A stretch of 13,615 nucleotides of DNA from CAZDXV01 sp964648705 (GTDB taxonomy: Bacteria > Patescibacteriota > Minisyncoccia > Minisyncoccales > GWA2-38-27): assembly GCA_964648705.1 (NCBI GenBank), contig CAZYOI010000016.1, positions 1 through 13,615 on the forward strand, read 5' to 3'. The notes beneath the pieces were generated by a model, which was not told the DNA's origin, did no database searches, and saw only the letters and a program-made list of their open reading frames with translations. Position 1 is the stretch's first letter, and every line of letters starts with the position of its first letter. A program made the translations under genes and the position numbers. Positions 1 through 5,971 of this stretch are shown piece by piece.

Positions 1-7
1 TGTTTCT

Positions 8-1132
8 CTATCCTCCCTTAAAAATCTGGGAAATCAGTTCTCTAAGGGGAGGAGAAAGATCAACCTGATGAACTTGGACGTTCTGGGCAACCTTTCCTCT
101 TTCAACTTGGATAACTCTCATGGCTTCGTCAGCTGAAATCTCTGCTGCTTTTAACTCGTGAAGTCTTTCTCTAATGTGATCAAGTTCTTCTTTCTCTGCT
201 TCTCTTTGTTGGACTTCTGTAGCCCTCATGTCTGCTGCTTCTGCTGTGTGGCCACGAAGATCAACACTATTAACCGTAAGGCGGTTAATAACAATTCCCA
301 GTTCTTTTTTGGGAACTTTTCCATTTCCCCCCCTCATATTCTTAATTTGTTTCTGTCTTAATTCCAGAGCCTCCTCAATCTTATTGCGTTCTTCGGGGGG
401 AATAGCTTCTAGCTGTTCTTTTAATTCCGACCAGTTCTCTCCCCATTTTTCTTTTTCGTACTCAGATGGGGTTACTCCAGAGAAAGATTTAAGAAGAGGA
501 ATAACAGGAAAGCGAGGGACAGGGGGCAGTTCTTCTCCAATGACAGCTTCCAGCAAAACTCCGGTAGCCTCGTATCCAGACCCCATAGCTTCCTGCCATG
601 TGCTGGGCCCTTCTGTGTCTGAAAAAGCCCAACTTCTTAAGCGGTCGCTGACAATATCCTTTAGGATGTTTCCCACGCCGTCTCTTTGACCGCTGTCAAT
701 AAAGTTTCTCAATAATTCAAAACTGCTATAGGCTGGCTGCCAAGTAATACTTACAGAAACAGCTATCTCGGCCCTATCAGGCGTCCGAACACACTGCTCG
801 GGCAGATCCTGGTTAACTTTTGTGATGTTAATCAGAATAGAGTCTGTCAGGGGGCCACAGATAGGAAAAAAACGCAGACCCTCCTTGATAATCTCCGGCT
901 TTCTTTCCCCCAGAAAAAGCAGTATTCCCACATGCGGGGGATCAGCCGGAATTCTTCTGAGAGCCTGCCAGATAAAGATTCCTGTCAGAACAAAGAAAAC
1001 TGCGAAGCTTCCCCAGAAAGGCACCAGGGGGGCGAAAGAAAAACTTAAGAGAAAAATCAAAACAATCCCAGCGACCATTAAGGGTCCTCTGATTGCTGCT
1101 TTACTCTGGTTTTCATTCTGTCCGTTAGCCAT
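8..1132 (-). CDS. SPFH/band 7 domain membrane protein
   Basis: This is a 374-residue membrane protein of the SPFH (stomatin/prohibitin/flotillin/HflK) superfamily. Two hydrophobic segments (about residues 17-36 and 38-57) form an N-terminal anchor. They are followed by a typical SPFH opening (PPHVGILLFLGERKPEIIKEG, residues 65-85, which resembles the family pattern GxVGVxxxxG...l.pGl.f), then a helical part with LKDIVSDRLRSWA and a charged coiled-coil C-terminus (about 235-345). Known relatives oligomerise into membrane rings and often modulate proteases or membrane microdomains; the partner here is unknown. The ATG is supported by AAGGAGA six bases upstream (1139-1145). A consensus promoter lies at 1200-1228, so the gene is probably transcribed on its own and not with dnaN. 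The stop is inside the window, so the gene is complete. A long insertion-like stretch rich in Pro and charged residues (about 197-270) makes it unlike short stomatins. The family call is confident; the function is not known. Confidence 0.82.
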   Translation of the reverse strand: MANGQNENQSKAAIRGPLMVAGIVLIFLLSFSFAPLVPFWGSFAVFFVLTGIFIWQALRRIPADPPHVGILLFLGERKPEIIKEGLRFFPICGPLTDSILINITKVNQDLPEQCVRTPDRAEIAVSVSITWQPAYSSFELLRNFIDSGQRDGVGNILKDIVSDRLRSWAFSDTEGPSTWQEAMGSGYEATGVLLEAVIGEELPPVPRFPVIPLLKSFSGVTPSEYEKEKWGENWSELKEQLEAIPPEERNKIEEALELRQKQIKNMRGGNGKVPKKELGIVINRLTVNSVDLRGHTAEAADMRATEVQQREAEKEELDHIRERLHELKAAEISADEAMRVIQVERGKVAQNVQVHQVDLSPPLRELISQIFKGG

Positions 1133-1138
1133 CTTATC

Positions 1139-1145
1139 TCTCCTT
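1139..1145 (-). promoter_or_regulatory. Shine-Dalgarno site of the SPFH gene
   Basis: The minus strand reads AAGGAGA six bases before the ATG at 1132. It is one of the few clear Shine-Dalgarno sites in the window, since dnaA and dnaN have none, and it fixes the start of the SPFH gene. Confidence 0.75.
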
Positions 1146-1199
1146 ATTCATTTTTTCGGGTGCTTTTTTAGTGCTGAGAAACCGTTTCCCAGCATCTAG

Positions 1200-1228
1200 A
1201 TTATATCATTTAAATAATTTAATGTCAA
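1200..1228 (-). promoter_or_regulatory. Consensus sigma-70 promoter for the SPFH gene
   Basis: Reading the minus strand, TTGACA (1228-1223) is followed by a 17-base spacer and TATAAT (1205-1200). The spacer ends in TGA, which also makes an extended -10 (TGnTATAAT). Both hexamers match the housekeeping consensus exactly at the optimal spacing. Transcription would start near 1193, giving a leader of about 60 bases before the SPFH ATG at 1132. The -35 begins four bases after the dnaN terminator stem ends. Confidence 0.85.
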
Positions 1229-1255
1229 GAAAAAGAGCAGGAAATCCTGCTCTTT
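1229..1255 (-). terminator. Intrinsic terminator downstream of dnaN
   Basis: On the minus strand a perfect 10-bp stem (AAAGAGCAGG / CCTGCTCTTT, plus-strand arms 1232-1241 and 1246-1255) encloses a 4-base loop. It is followed by a T-rich run (TTTTTCTT, counting the last stem bases) that leads straight into the TTGACA of the next promoter. It lies about 25 bases after the dnaN stop and should end the dnaA-dnaN transcript. Confidence 0.82.
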
Positions 1256-1278
1256 AAGAGAATATGTTTTTTACCTTA

Positions 1279-2406
1279 TTAGTTTGACTTTATAGGCATT
1301 ACTACATAAACATATCCTTCTTCTCCTACGGGCTTTAATACGCCGGGCCCTGCATCTTTATTAAGCTCGAAAGAAACCTCCGAGCTTTTAATACTCATTA
1401 ATCCGTCCATTAGATATCTGTGGTTAAAAGAAACCTCGCAGGCCTGTCCCTTTATTTCAGCCGGAACAGAAGACTTGAACTCCCCTATTTCCGTATTCTG
1501 GCTGGAAATCTCTATTTCTTTCTTTTTAGGATCTGCCTTTATTTTAACCTCGTTAACCTTTCCGCTGAACAAGCTTGCGCTCTTAATTTGGTTTAAAATG
1601 TTTTCTTTTTCTACTGCAATCTGGGTGTCGTTTTTAGAAGGTATTATCTCCCGGTAATTAGGATATTCCCCTTCAATCAACCTTGAAACAAGCTGTACCT
1701 TGGGATGAGGCGTCTCTTCCATAGGAAGTTCGAACATTATTTGATTGGGAGAAAGATACACTTTAACATCTTTATTTATCTCGCTAAAAATATTGGTTAT
1801 TTCTTTGGCGGCCTTTTGGGGAATAATCAGAGAGAAATTCTTTACTGAGGGCTTTTTCTTTAAGAATATTTTCTTCTCTCCCAGCCTGAAGCTGTCTGTG
1901 GCGGCCAGAGTAATCTGTTTTCCTTCTAAAGAAAAGAATAATCCTGATATTTCAGGTTTGGTGGTAGAAGGAACAGCAATATCTGCTATCTGGCTTATTC
2001 CTTTGCATAAATTCTGACTGTTTATAATAATGCTTTCTCCTTCTTCTATTTTGGGAATAATAGGAAACTCTTCTGCTGAAACCCCTTTTATCTGAGTTTT
2101 ATAATTTTCGCATTCTATTGACAAATCGTTTTTCTGAGCTTGAAGGTTTATCTTTTTATTAGGCAGCAAACTTATAAAACTGGATAATAATTTAGCTGGT
2201 ACCGTTAACTTTCCTTCTTTTTCTGTTTTAGCTAGGCCCCACCATTTAATTCCTACTTCTAAATCTGTAGTGGATAAATTTAAGAAGTTCTTCTCTGTAG
2301 AAATTAAAATATTATTTAAAATAGGAAGAGTTAAGGATTTTGAAGATATTCTTTCGACAATATTAATTCCCTCTTTTAGTTTTTCTTGAAGAATAGTAAA
2401 TTTCAT
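1279..2406 (-). CDS. dnaN: DNA polymerase III sliding clamp (beta subunit)
   Basis: This 375-residue protein has the usual length of the beta clamp, which forms a ring around DNA as a dimer of three-domain subunits and tethers polymerase III and other replication and repair proteins. It begins MKFTILQEKLKEGINIVER, a typical domain 1 start, and continues with family segments such as LPILNNILI, TTDLEVGI, FPIIPKIEEGE and LAATDSFRL. It ends with the characteristic YVYVVMPIKSN tail near the peptide-binding pocket. It lies downstream of dnaA on the same strand after a 213-base spacer and is followed by an intrinsic terminator. No Shine-Dalgarno sequence precedes the ATG; the leader is almost pure A and T. 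It may be transcribed from dnaA or from an AT-rich promoter in the spacer that I cannot pin down. Confidence 0.96.
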   Translation of the reverse strand: MKFTILQEKLKEGINIVERISSKSLTLPILNNILISTEKNFLNLSTTDLEVGIKWWGLAKTEKEGKLTVPAKLLSSFISLLPNKKINLQAQKNDLSIECENYKTQIKGVSAEEFPIIPKIEEGESIIINSQNLCKGISQIADIAVPSTTKPEISGLFFSLEGKQITLAATDSFRLGEKKIFLKKKPSVKNFSLIIPQKAAKEITNIFSEINKDVKVYLSPNQIMFELPMEETPHPKVQLVSRLIEGEYPNYREIIPSKNDTQIAVEKENILNQIKSASLFSGKVNEVKIKADPKKKEIEISSQNTEIGEFKSSVPAEIKGQACEVSFNHRYLMDGLMSIKSSEVSFELNKDAGPGVLKPVGEEGYVYVVMPIKSN

Positions 2407-2619
2407 AATTTTTTTAATATTTTATATTATTATTAATATTAGTGCTGTTTAAAACTCTTATTTTATTCTTAATTTAATTGGTAAAAAGATAGGGAAAAAG
2501 AAAGTAAAAAGCTTTTTAAAATATGGGGAAACTTTATCTTTTAATTTTATTCTTCTTTTATTCTTTTCTTTTAAACAGGTAATTTCACACCTTTTAAACA
2601 TCTGAAAAAGATGGGGAAA
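2407..2619. other. AT-rich dnaA-dnaN spacer with repeated motifs; candidate oriC element
   Basis: This 213-base non-coding spacer is extremely AT-rich, most of all at 2407-2440 just before dnaN. It contains three copies of the 9-mer TGTTTAAAA (minus strand at 2592-2600 and 2569-2577, plus strand at 2446-2454). It also contains three copies of ATRGGGAAA (plus strand 2489-2497, 2523-2531, 2611-2619), the last touching the dnaA stop. An inverted repeat with arms 2570-2580 and 2589-2598 (TTTAAACAGGT / ACCTTTTAAA, one bulged base) has no following T-run, so it does not look like a terminator. No consensus DnaA box TTATCCACA is present. In many bacteria the dnaA-dnaN spacer holds all or part of oriC, so an origin role is plausible but inferred. 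Confidence 0.4.
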
Positions 2620-3969
2620 TCAGATTGTAGTTATTCTATCTTTTATCAGCTCTATCTCTTCTTCTAGTTTTTTGTTTTTTTCAATCTCTTTAGCTATTTT
2701 TTTATAGGAGTGGATGGCCGTAGTATGATCTTTTCCGTTAAACCTTCTCCCTATAAAAGGAAAAGAGTTTTTTAATTCTTCTCTTAAAAGATACATAGCT
2801 ATCTGTCTTGGCCTTACAATCTCCTTTTTCCTGGAAGAAGTCAGTAAGTCCTTGTCTTTTAAGTCGTAAAACTCTGCTACCATCTGGATTATCTTTTTGG
2901 GCGTTATAATCTGTCTGGGAGAGGAAATAAGGTTTTTTAATAAGCTTTTAGCCGTCTCTATGTCAGGCTGCTTATTATTTACTTTCTGGTAAACAATCAA
3001 TCTGTTTAAGGCTCCTTCCAGCTCCCTTATATTCCTTTTTACAGAAGTAGCCAGGAATTCATAGATATAGTCCGGGAAGTCGTAGTTTTTCTCGTTAGCT
3101 TTGTTTTTTAAAATAGCCAGTCTGGTTTCGTAGTCTGGAGAGCCGATGTCAGCTATCATGCCTCCCTCAAACCTTGATCTTAATCTTTCAGCCAAAGAAG
3201 AAATGGCTTTAGGGGGCTTGTCCGAGGAAATAATTATCTGCTTGTTTTTTTCATAAAGGACATTAAAGAGATGAAAGAATTCCTCCTGAGTCTTTTCTTT
3301 GCCCGCTAAAAACTGAACATCATCTATAATCAAAACGTCAATCCCTCTGTATTTCTTCTTCATTTCGTCTATACTCTGGTTTTTAATAGATCCTACTACC
3401 TCCGAGGTAAACTTTTCAGAAGGAAGATATCTAATTTTCTTTTTAGGGAATTTTTTAAGGATTTCGTTTCCGACAGCCTGGAGAATGTGGGTTTTTCCCA
3501 AGCCCACTCCTCCGTATAAGAAAAGGGGGTTGTAAACCAACCCAGGGCTTTTAATTACAGCTGTGGCTGCGGCGTGAGGAAGTTCGTTAAAGGGGCCTAC
3601 TACAAAATTGTCAAAAATATACTTTGGGTTTAAGTTGGTGTCTTTGTCCACCTTAAACTCCTGAAACTCCAGCTGGTCTGTCTCTTCTTCGGAGACAGAG
3701 TATTTTTTAGAGGGGGCCTTGGCGTTCTTGCCTACAGCGTACTCTACCTCTTTGATCTGGCTGTCTAGGTTATGGAGTATTTTTTTAATAGGTTTGTGGT
3801 ATTTGTTTTCCAGCCATTCCTTAACAAAGGAATTGGGAACAGAAACAACAACTTTGTGTTCTTTTTGAGCGGCAATATTGGTATTTTTAAACCAGGTAGC
3901 GAAATTGGCCGGAGAAGTATTAAGCTGGATTTGGGCAAGAACAGATTGCCAAAGCTCTTCTTTAGTCAT
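2620..3969 (-). CDS. dnaA: Chromosomal replication initiator DnaA
   Basis: This 449-residue initiator ATPase binds oriC as an ATP-driven oligomer, melts the duplex and recruits the helicase. Domain I is at about 1-75 (LWQSVLAQIQLNTSPANFATWF), followed by a short charged linker (about 76-110). The AAA+ domain has Walker A GGVGLGKT (153-160), Walker B VLIIDD (212-217) and an arginine region RLRSRF (262-267). Domain IV carries the DNA-binding signature GKDHTTAIHSYKKI (412-425) with the DHT core intact, so recognition of near-classical DnaA boxes is expected. It is divergent from the rpmH operon and upstream of dnaN, the classic origin-proximal order. No Shine-Dalgarno sequence precedes the ATG. 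The start is chosen because MTKEELWQSVLAQI is the normal family N-terminus and no in-frame start precedes it. Confidence 0.97.
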   Translation of the reverse strand: MTKEELWQSVLAQIQLNTSPANFATWFKNTNIAAQKEHKVVVSVPNSFVKEWLENKYHKPIKKILHNLDSQIKEVEYAVGKNAKAPSKKYSVSEEETDQLEFQEFKVDKDTNLNPKYIFDNFVVGPFNELPHAAATAVIKSPGLVYNPLFLYGGVGLGKTHILQAVGNEILKKFPKKKIRYLPSEKFTSEVVGSIKNQSIDEMKKKYRGIDVLIIDDVQFLAGKEKTQEEFFHLFNVLYEKNKQIIISSDKPPKAISSLAERLRSRFEGGMIADIGSPDYETRLAILKNKANEKNYDFPDYIYEFLATSVKRNIRELEGALNRLIVYQKVNNKQPDIETAKSLLKNLISSPRQIITPKKIIQMVAEFYDLKDKDLLTSSRKKEIVRPRQIAMYLLREELKNSFPFIGRRFNGKDHTTAIHSYKKIAKEIEKNKKLEEEIELIKDRITTI

Positions 3970-4015
3970 TGTTTATTTTAATTAAAAATCCTTATACTTT
4001 ATTCTCTAATATTTA

Positions 4016-4024
4016 AGTATATCA
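4016..4024 (-). promoter_or_regulatory. Possible extended -10 promoter of dnaA
   Basis: The minus strand reads TGATATACT, an extended -10 (TGn plus TATACT, one mismatch to TATAAT), about 45 bases before the dnaA ATG. No good -35 lies at the normal distance. A perfect TTGACA lies directly upstream (4025-4030), only 3 bases from the -10 hexamer, which is too close to act with it. A start from this site would give a short AT-rich leader. Confidence 0.4.
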
Positions 4025-4120
4025 TGTCAATTCTAAAAGTAAATGAACCTAAAAATATCAATTTTGTTAAAAAACTGGGGATTAACTGTGGAATTCAGAA
4101 GGATAAAACAAGGCTGATAA

Positions 4121-4149
4121 TTGACCAAATGCCAGTTTAATATTACAAT
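4121..4149 (+). promoter_or_regulatory. Promoter of the rpmH-rnpA-yidD-yidC-khpB operon
   Basis: TTGACC (4121-4126), a 17-base spacer and TACAAT (4144-4149) each match the housekeeping consensus at five of six positions with optimal spacing. Transcription would start about 4155-4157, immediately before the rpmH ATG at 4158, so the transcript may be leaderless or nearly so. Confidence 0.7.
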
Positions 4150-4157
4150 GGAGTATT

Positions 4158-4292
4158 ATGTCAATTACCTACAATCCAAAAAAGAAAAAAAGAAAGAGAG
4201 TCCACGGTTTCAGAAAAAGGAGCAAGACCAAGCCGGGAAAGAAGATTCTTAAAGAAAGGAGGAGAAAAAAAAGAAAAAAGCTGGCAGCCTAA
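4158..4292 (+). CDS. rpmH: 50S ribosomal protein L34
   Basis: This is a 44-residue, strongly basic protein of the usual L34 length. The sequence begins MSITYNPKKKKRKRVHGFRK and ends KKRKKLAA, matching the family pattern (TYQPSxRKRxRxHGFRxRMxTxxGRxVLxxRRxKGRxxLxx). L34 is a late-assembling protein of the large subunit. It is the first gene of a plus-strand operon and its stop abuts the rnpA ATG (TAAATG). GGAG lies four bases before the ATG, but the predicted transcription start falls after it, so the motif may belong to the promoter spacing rather than act as a ribosome site. An upstream ATG at 4149 is in another frame. Confidence 0.95.
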   Translation: MSITYNPKKKKRKRVHGFRKRSKTKPGKKILKERRRKKRKKLAA

Positions 4293-4616
4293 ATGCTTCC
4301 CTTAAAAAACAGACTGAAAAAAGAAGAGGATTTCAAGAAGGTCTTTAAAGAAGGAAGAGGCTTTAAAGAAGGATTTCTTTATCTAAAAGCTAAGAAAGGA
4401 AGTCTCCGCTTCGGTTTTGTCGTCAGCAAGAAAGTTTCTCCCAAGGCTTCTGTCAGAAATAAGATAAAAAGAAAAATGAGGGAAGCTGTTCAAAAAGAGC
4501 TCCCTTCTTTGAAGAAAAGAGCAGACTGCGTTATAGTAGCTCTTCCCGGCTTAAAAGAAACGGGGAAGATAGAAGAAAGCATTAAAAAGCTTTTAAGAAA
4601 AGCTAAGCTGAAATGA
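4293..4616 (+). CDS. rnpA: Ribonuclease P protein component
   Basis: This 107-residue basic protein is the subunit that helps the RNase P ribozyme bind precursor tRNA and remove its 5' leader. The N-terminus (LPLKNRLKKEEDFKKVFKEG) is typical, as are FGFVVSKKVSPKASVRNKIKR (residues 40-60) with the RNxxKR RNA-binding helix, then MREAVQ, and DCVIVALPG in the last strand-helix. It starts directly after the rpmH stop. The only purine-rich Shine-Dalgarno-like stretch (AAAGGAGGAG, about 4254-4264) lies inside rpmH some 30 bases away, so initiation probably depends on translational coupling. It overlaps yidD by ATGA. Confidence 0.96.
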   Translation: MLPLKNRLKKEEDFKKVFKEGRGFKEGFLYLKAKKGSLRFGFVVSKKVSPKASVRNKIKRKMREAVQKELPSLKKRADCVIVALPGLKETGKIEESIKKLLRKAKLK

Positions 4617-4822
4617 TTAAAAGGTTTTTTTTAAAGACAATAAAAGGATATCAGATTTTTGTCTCTCCTCTTTTGGGAAACCATTGCAGATTTTACCCTT
4701 CCTGTTCTGAATATTCTGCCCAGGCTATTAAAAAACACGGTCCCTTAAAGGGTTCTTTTTTGGGGCTTAAAAGAGTATTAAGATGCAACCCCTGGAATGA
4801 GGGAGGGGTGGACCTTCCATGA
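4613..4822 (+). CDS. yidD: Membrane protein insertion efficiency factor YidD
   Basis: This 69-residue protein of the YidD family (formerly DUF37) is a small inner-membrane-associated factor that assists YidC-dependent insertion. The conserved core is visible: YQIFVSPLLGNHCRFYPSC (residues 13-31), SEYSAQAIKKHG and GSFLGLKRVLRCNPWNEGG (48-66), ending VDLP. The three family cysteines (C25, C31, C58) are present. The start overlaps the rnpA stop (ATGA), and its own stop overlaps the yidC start in the same way, so the three genes are probably translationally coupled. Confidence 0.95.
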   Translation: MIKRFFLKTIKGYQIFVSPLLGNHCRFYPSCSEYSAQAIKKHGPLKGSFLGLKRVLRCNPWNEGGVDLP

Positions 4823-5541
4823 TAGAGTTTTTTAGAACAATACTATACCAGCCGCTTTTCAACATTCTTATCTTTCTTTATAGCTATATCCCCGGCAATG
4901 ATCTGGGCATAGCTGTTATTATCCTCACGGTTTTAATAAAGCTCTTGTTTTTCCCTTTGGGCTTAAAAGCCATAAAGTCCCAGAAAGCTCTTTCTGACCT
5001 GCAGCCCAAGATAAAGGAAATCCAGAAAAAATATAAAGATAAGGCAGAGCAGAGCCAGAAAATGATGGAGCTTTACAAAAAAGAGAAGATAAACCCCTTT
5101 TCGGGATGTCTTCCTTTATTGATCCAGCTTCCTGTCTTAATAGCCCTGTTCTGGGTTTTCAGGACATTTGAAGGGGGTATTTCGGGAGAGGAGTTCCAGC
5201 TGCTCTATTCTTTTATCTCCCGGCCTGAAACAGTAAACCCCTATTTTCTGGGAATGCTTAACCTTTTAGAGCCCTCGATGTATATAGCGGTTCTGGCCGG
5301 GATATTCCAGTTTCTCCAGACAAGAATGACGGTGCCAAAAGTCCAGACAGAAAAAAAGTCAGATTTCTCTTCTATGATGCAAAAGCAGATGCAATATATC
5401 TTCCCCATTATTACCGTGGTAATACTTTTAAGGCTTCCCTCGGCCATAGGGCTTTACTGGATGACCACCACTATATTCACTCTTATTCAGCAGTATGTAG
5501 TTTTTAAAAAGAAAAACAATGGAGAACTTCAGAGAAATTAA
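4819..5541 (+). CDS. yidC: YidC/Oxa1-type membrane protein insertase (short form)
   Basis: This 240-residue insertase places membrane proteins into the lipid bilayer alone or with SecYEG. It resembles the short YidC of Gram-positive bacteria and lacks the large periplasmic domain found in E. coli. Hydrophobic segments lie at about 29-49, 98-115, 150-168, 192-205 and 209-226. A charged cytoplasmic hairpin (KALSDLQPKIKEIQKKYKD) is followed by the conserved INPFSGCLPLLIQLP (91-105). The basic residue of the hydrophilic groove is Lys41 (VLIKLLFFPL) where most homologues have Arg. There is no lipobox or cleavable signal. The start overlaps yidD by ATGA, and the last 23 bases overlap khpB. Confidence 0.95.
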   Translation: MIEFFRTILYQPLFNILIFLYSYIPGNDLGIAVIILTVLIKLLFFPLGLKAIKSQKALSDLQPKIKEIQKKYKDKAEQSQKMMELYKKEKINPFSGCLPLLIQLPVLIALFWVFRTFEGGISGEEFQLLYSFISRPETVNPYFLGMLNLLEPSMYIAVLAGIFQFLQTRMTVPKVQTEKKSDFSSMMQKQMQYIFPIITVVILLRLPSAIGLYWMTTTIFTLIQQYVVFKKKNNGELQRN

Positions 5542-5971
5542 AAAAGAAATAGAGGATTTTTTCAAAAGAACAAAATTGGACTTTTCTTTAGAGGTTAAAA
5601 ACCCCGAAGAAGAGGGCATTCCTGTCAAAATTAAGACAGAAGAGCCCAAGCTTTTAATAGGAGAAAAAGGGCAGACCTTAGCTGAGATAGAAAGACTGAT
5701 AAAGTCTGTTTTAAGAAAGAAATTTCCAGACCAGACCTTCTATATCAATCTTGATGTCAACGGCTACAAGGAAAAGAAAGCGGAATATTTAAGGGAAGCG
5801 GCCCGATCAGCAGCAGACGAAGCTGTTTTAACAGGAAAAGAAAAGAAGCTCGGTCCTTTGCCGGCCTCAGAAAGAAGGATTATTCATATGGAATTAGCAA
5901 ACAGAGAAAACGTAACAACAGAAAGCACAGGAAGAGAGCCCGAAAGAAGCGTATTAATCAGGCCTGTTTAG
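5519..5971 (+). CDS. khpB: KhpB/Jag RNA-binding protein (KH and R3H domains)
   Basis: This 150-residue protein has a type II KH domain with the GxxG loop GEKG (48-51) in LLIGEKGQTLAEIERLIKSV. It is followed by a helical linker and an R3H domain (about 88-150) with the R-x3-H signature in ERRIIH (R119, H123) and the usual ending GREPERSVLIRPV. In other bacteria KhpB/Jag binds many RNAs and affects cell elongation, and it is usually encoded beside yidC, as here. The N-terminal Jag domain present in Firmicutes is absent. It overlaps yidC by 23 bases and has no clear ribosome site, so it probably depends on coupling. Its stop overlaps the stop of the converging pilin-like gene by four bases. Confidence 0.93.
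   Translation: MENFREIKKEIEDFFKRTKLDFSLEVKNPEEEGIPVKIKTEEPKLLIGEKGQTLAEIERLIKSVLRKKFPDQTFYINLDVNGYKEKKAEYLREAARSAADEAVLTGKEKKLGPLPASERRIIHMELANRENVTTESTGREPERSVLIRPV

Larger units (their letters stand above)
3970..4157. promoter_or_regulatory. Divergent dnaA/rpmH control region; alternative oriC candidate
   Basis: This 188-base spacer separates the divergently transcribed dnaA and rpmH. On the plus strand it holds two DnaA-box-like nonamers 11 bases apart, TGGGGATTA (4076-4084) and TGTGGAATT (4087-4095), compared with the classical TGTGGATAA (two and three mismatches). An AT-rich stretch adjoins them (4041-4074). The rpmH promoter is at 4121-4149 and a possible dnaA extended -10 at 4016-4024. 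DnaA autoregulation or origin function is plausible from position and these sites, but the matches are weak and could arise by chance. Confidence 0.45.

Noticed and set aside
158..1199. Plus-strand open frames opposite the SPFH gene (158-361, 228-689, 822-1199)
   Set aside because: The minus-strand gene has a clear family match, a Shine-Dalgarno site and a promoter; the opposing frames have none of these.
2506..2517. Palindrome AAAAAGCTTTTT in the dnaA-dnaN spacer
   Set aside because: It has no loop, is made mostly of A and T tracts expected in such AT-rich DNA, and is not followed by a terminator tail.
2599..2613. Short hairpin CATCT/AGATG after the dnaA stop as a terminator
   Set aside because: The stem is only 5 bp and is followed by TTTAAAAGG, not a T-run; dnaN probably shares the transcript.
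5241..5649. Minus-strand open frames opposite yidC and khpB
   Set aside because: Both plus-strand genes carry conserved family motifs over the same bases; the opposing products show no recognisable features.
5959..5966. Palindrome around CAGGCCTG at the khpB end
   Set aside because: An 8-base palindrome with no loop cannot form a stable hairpin and lies in coding sequence; it gives no support for a minus-strand terminator.
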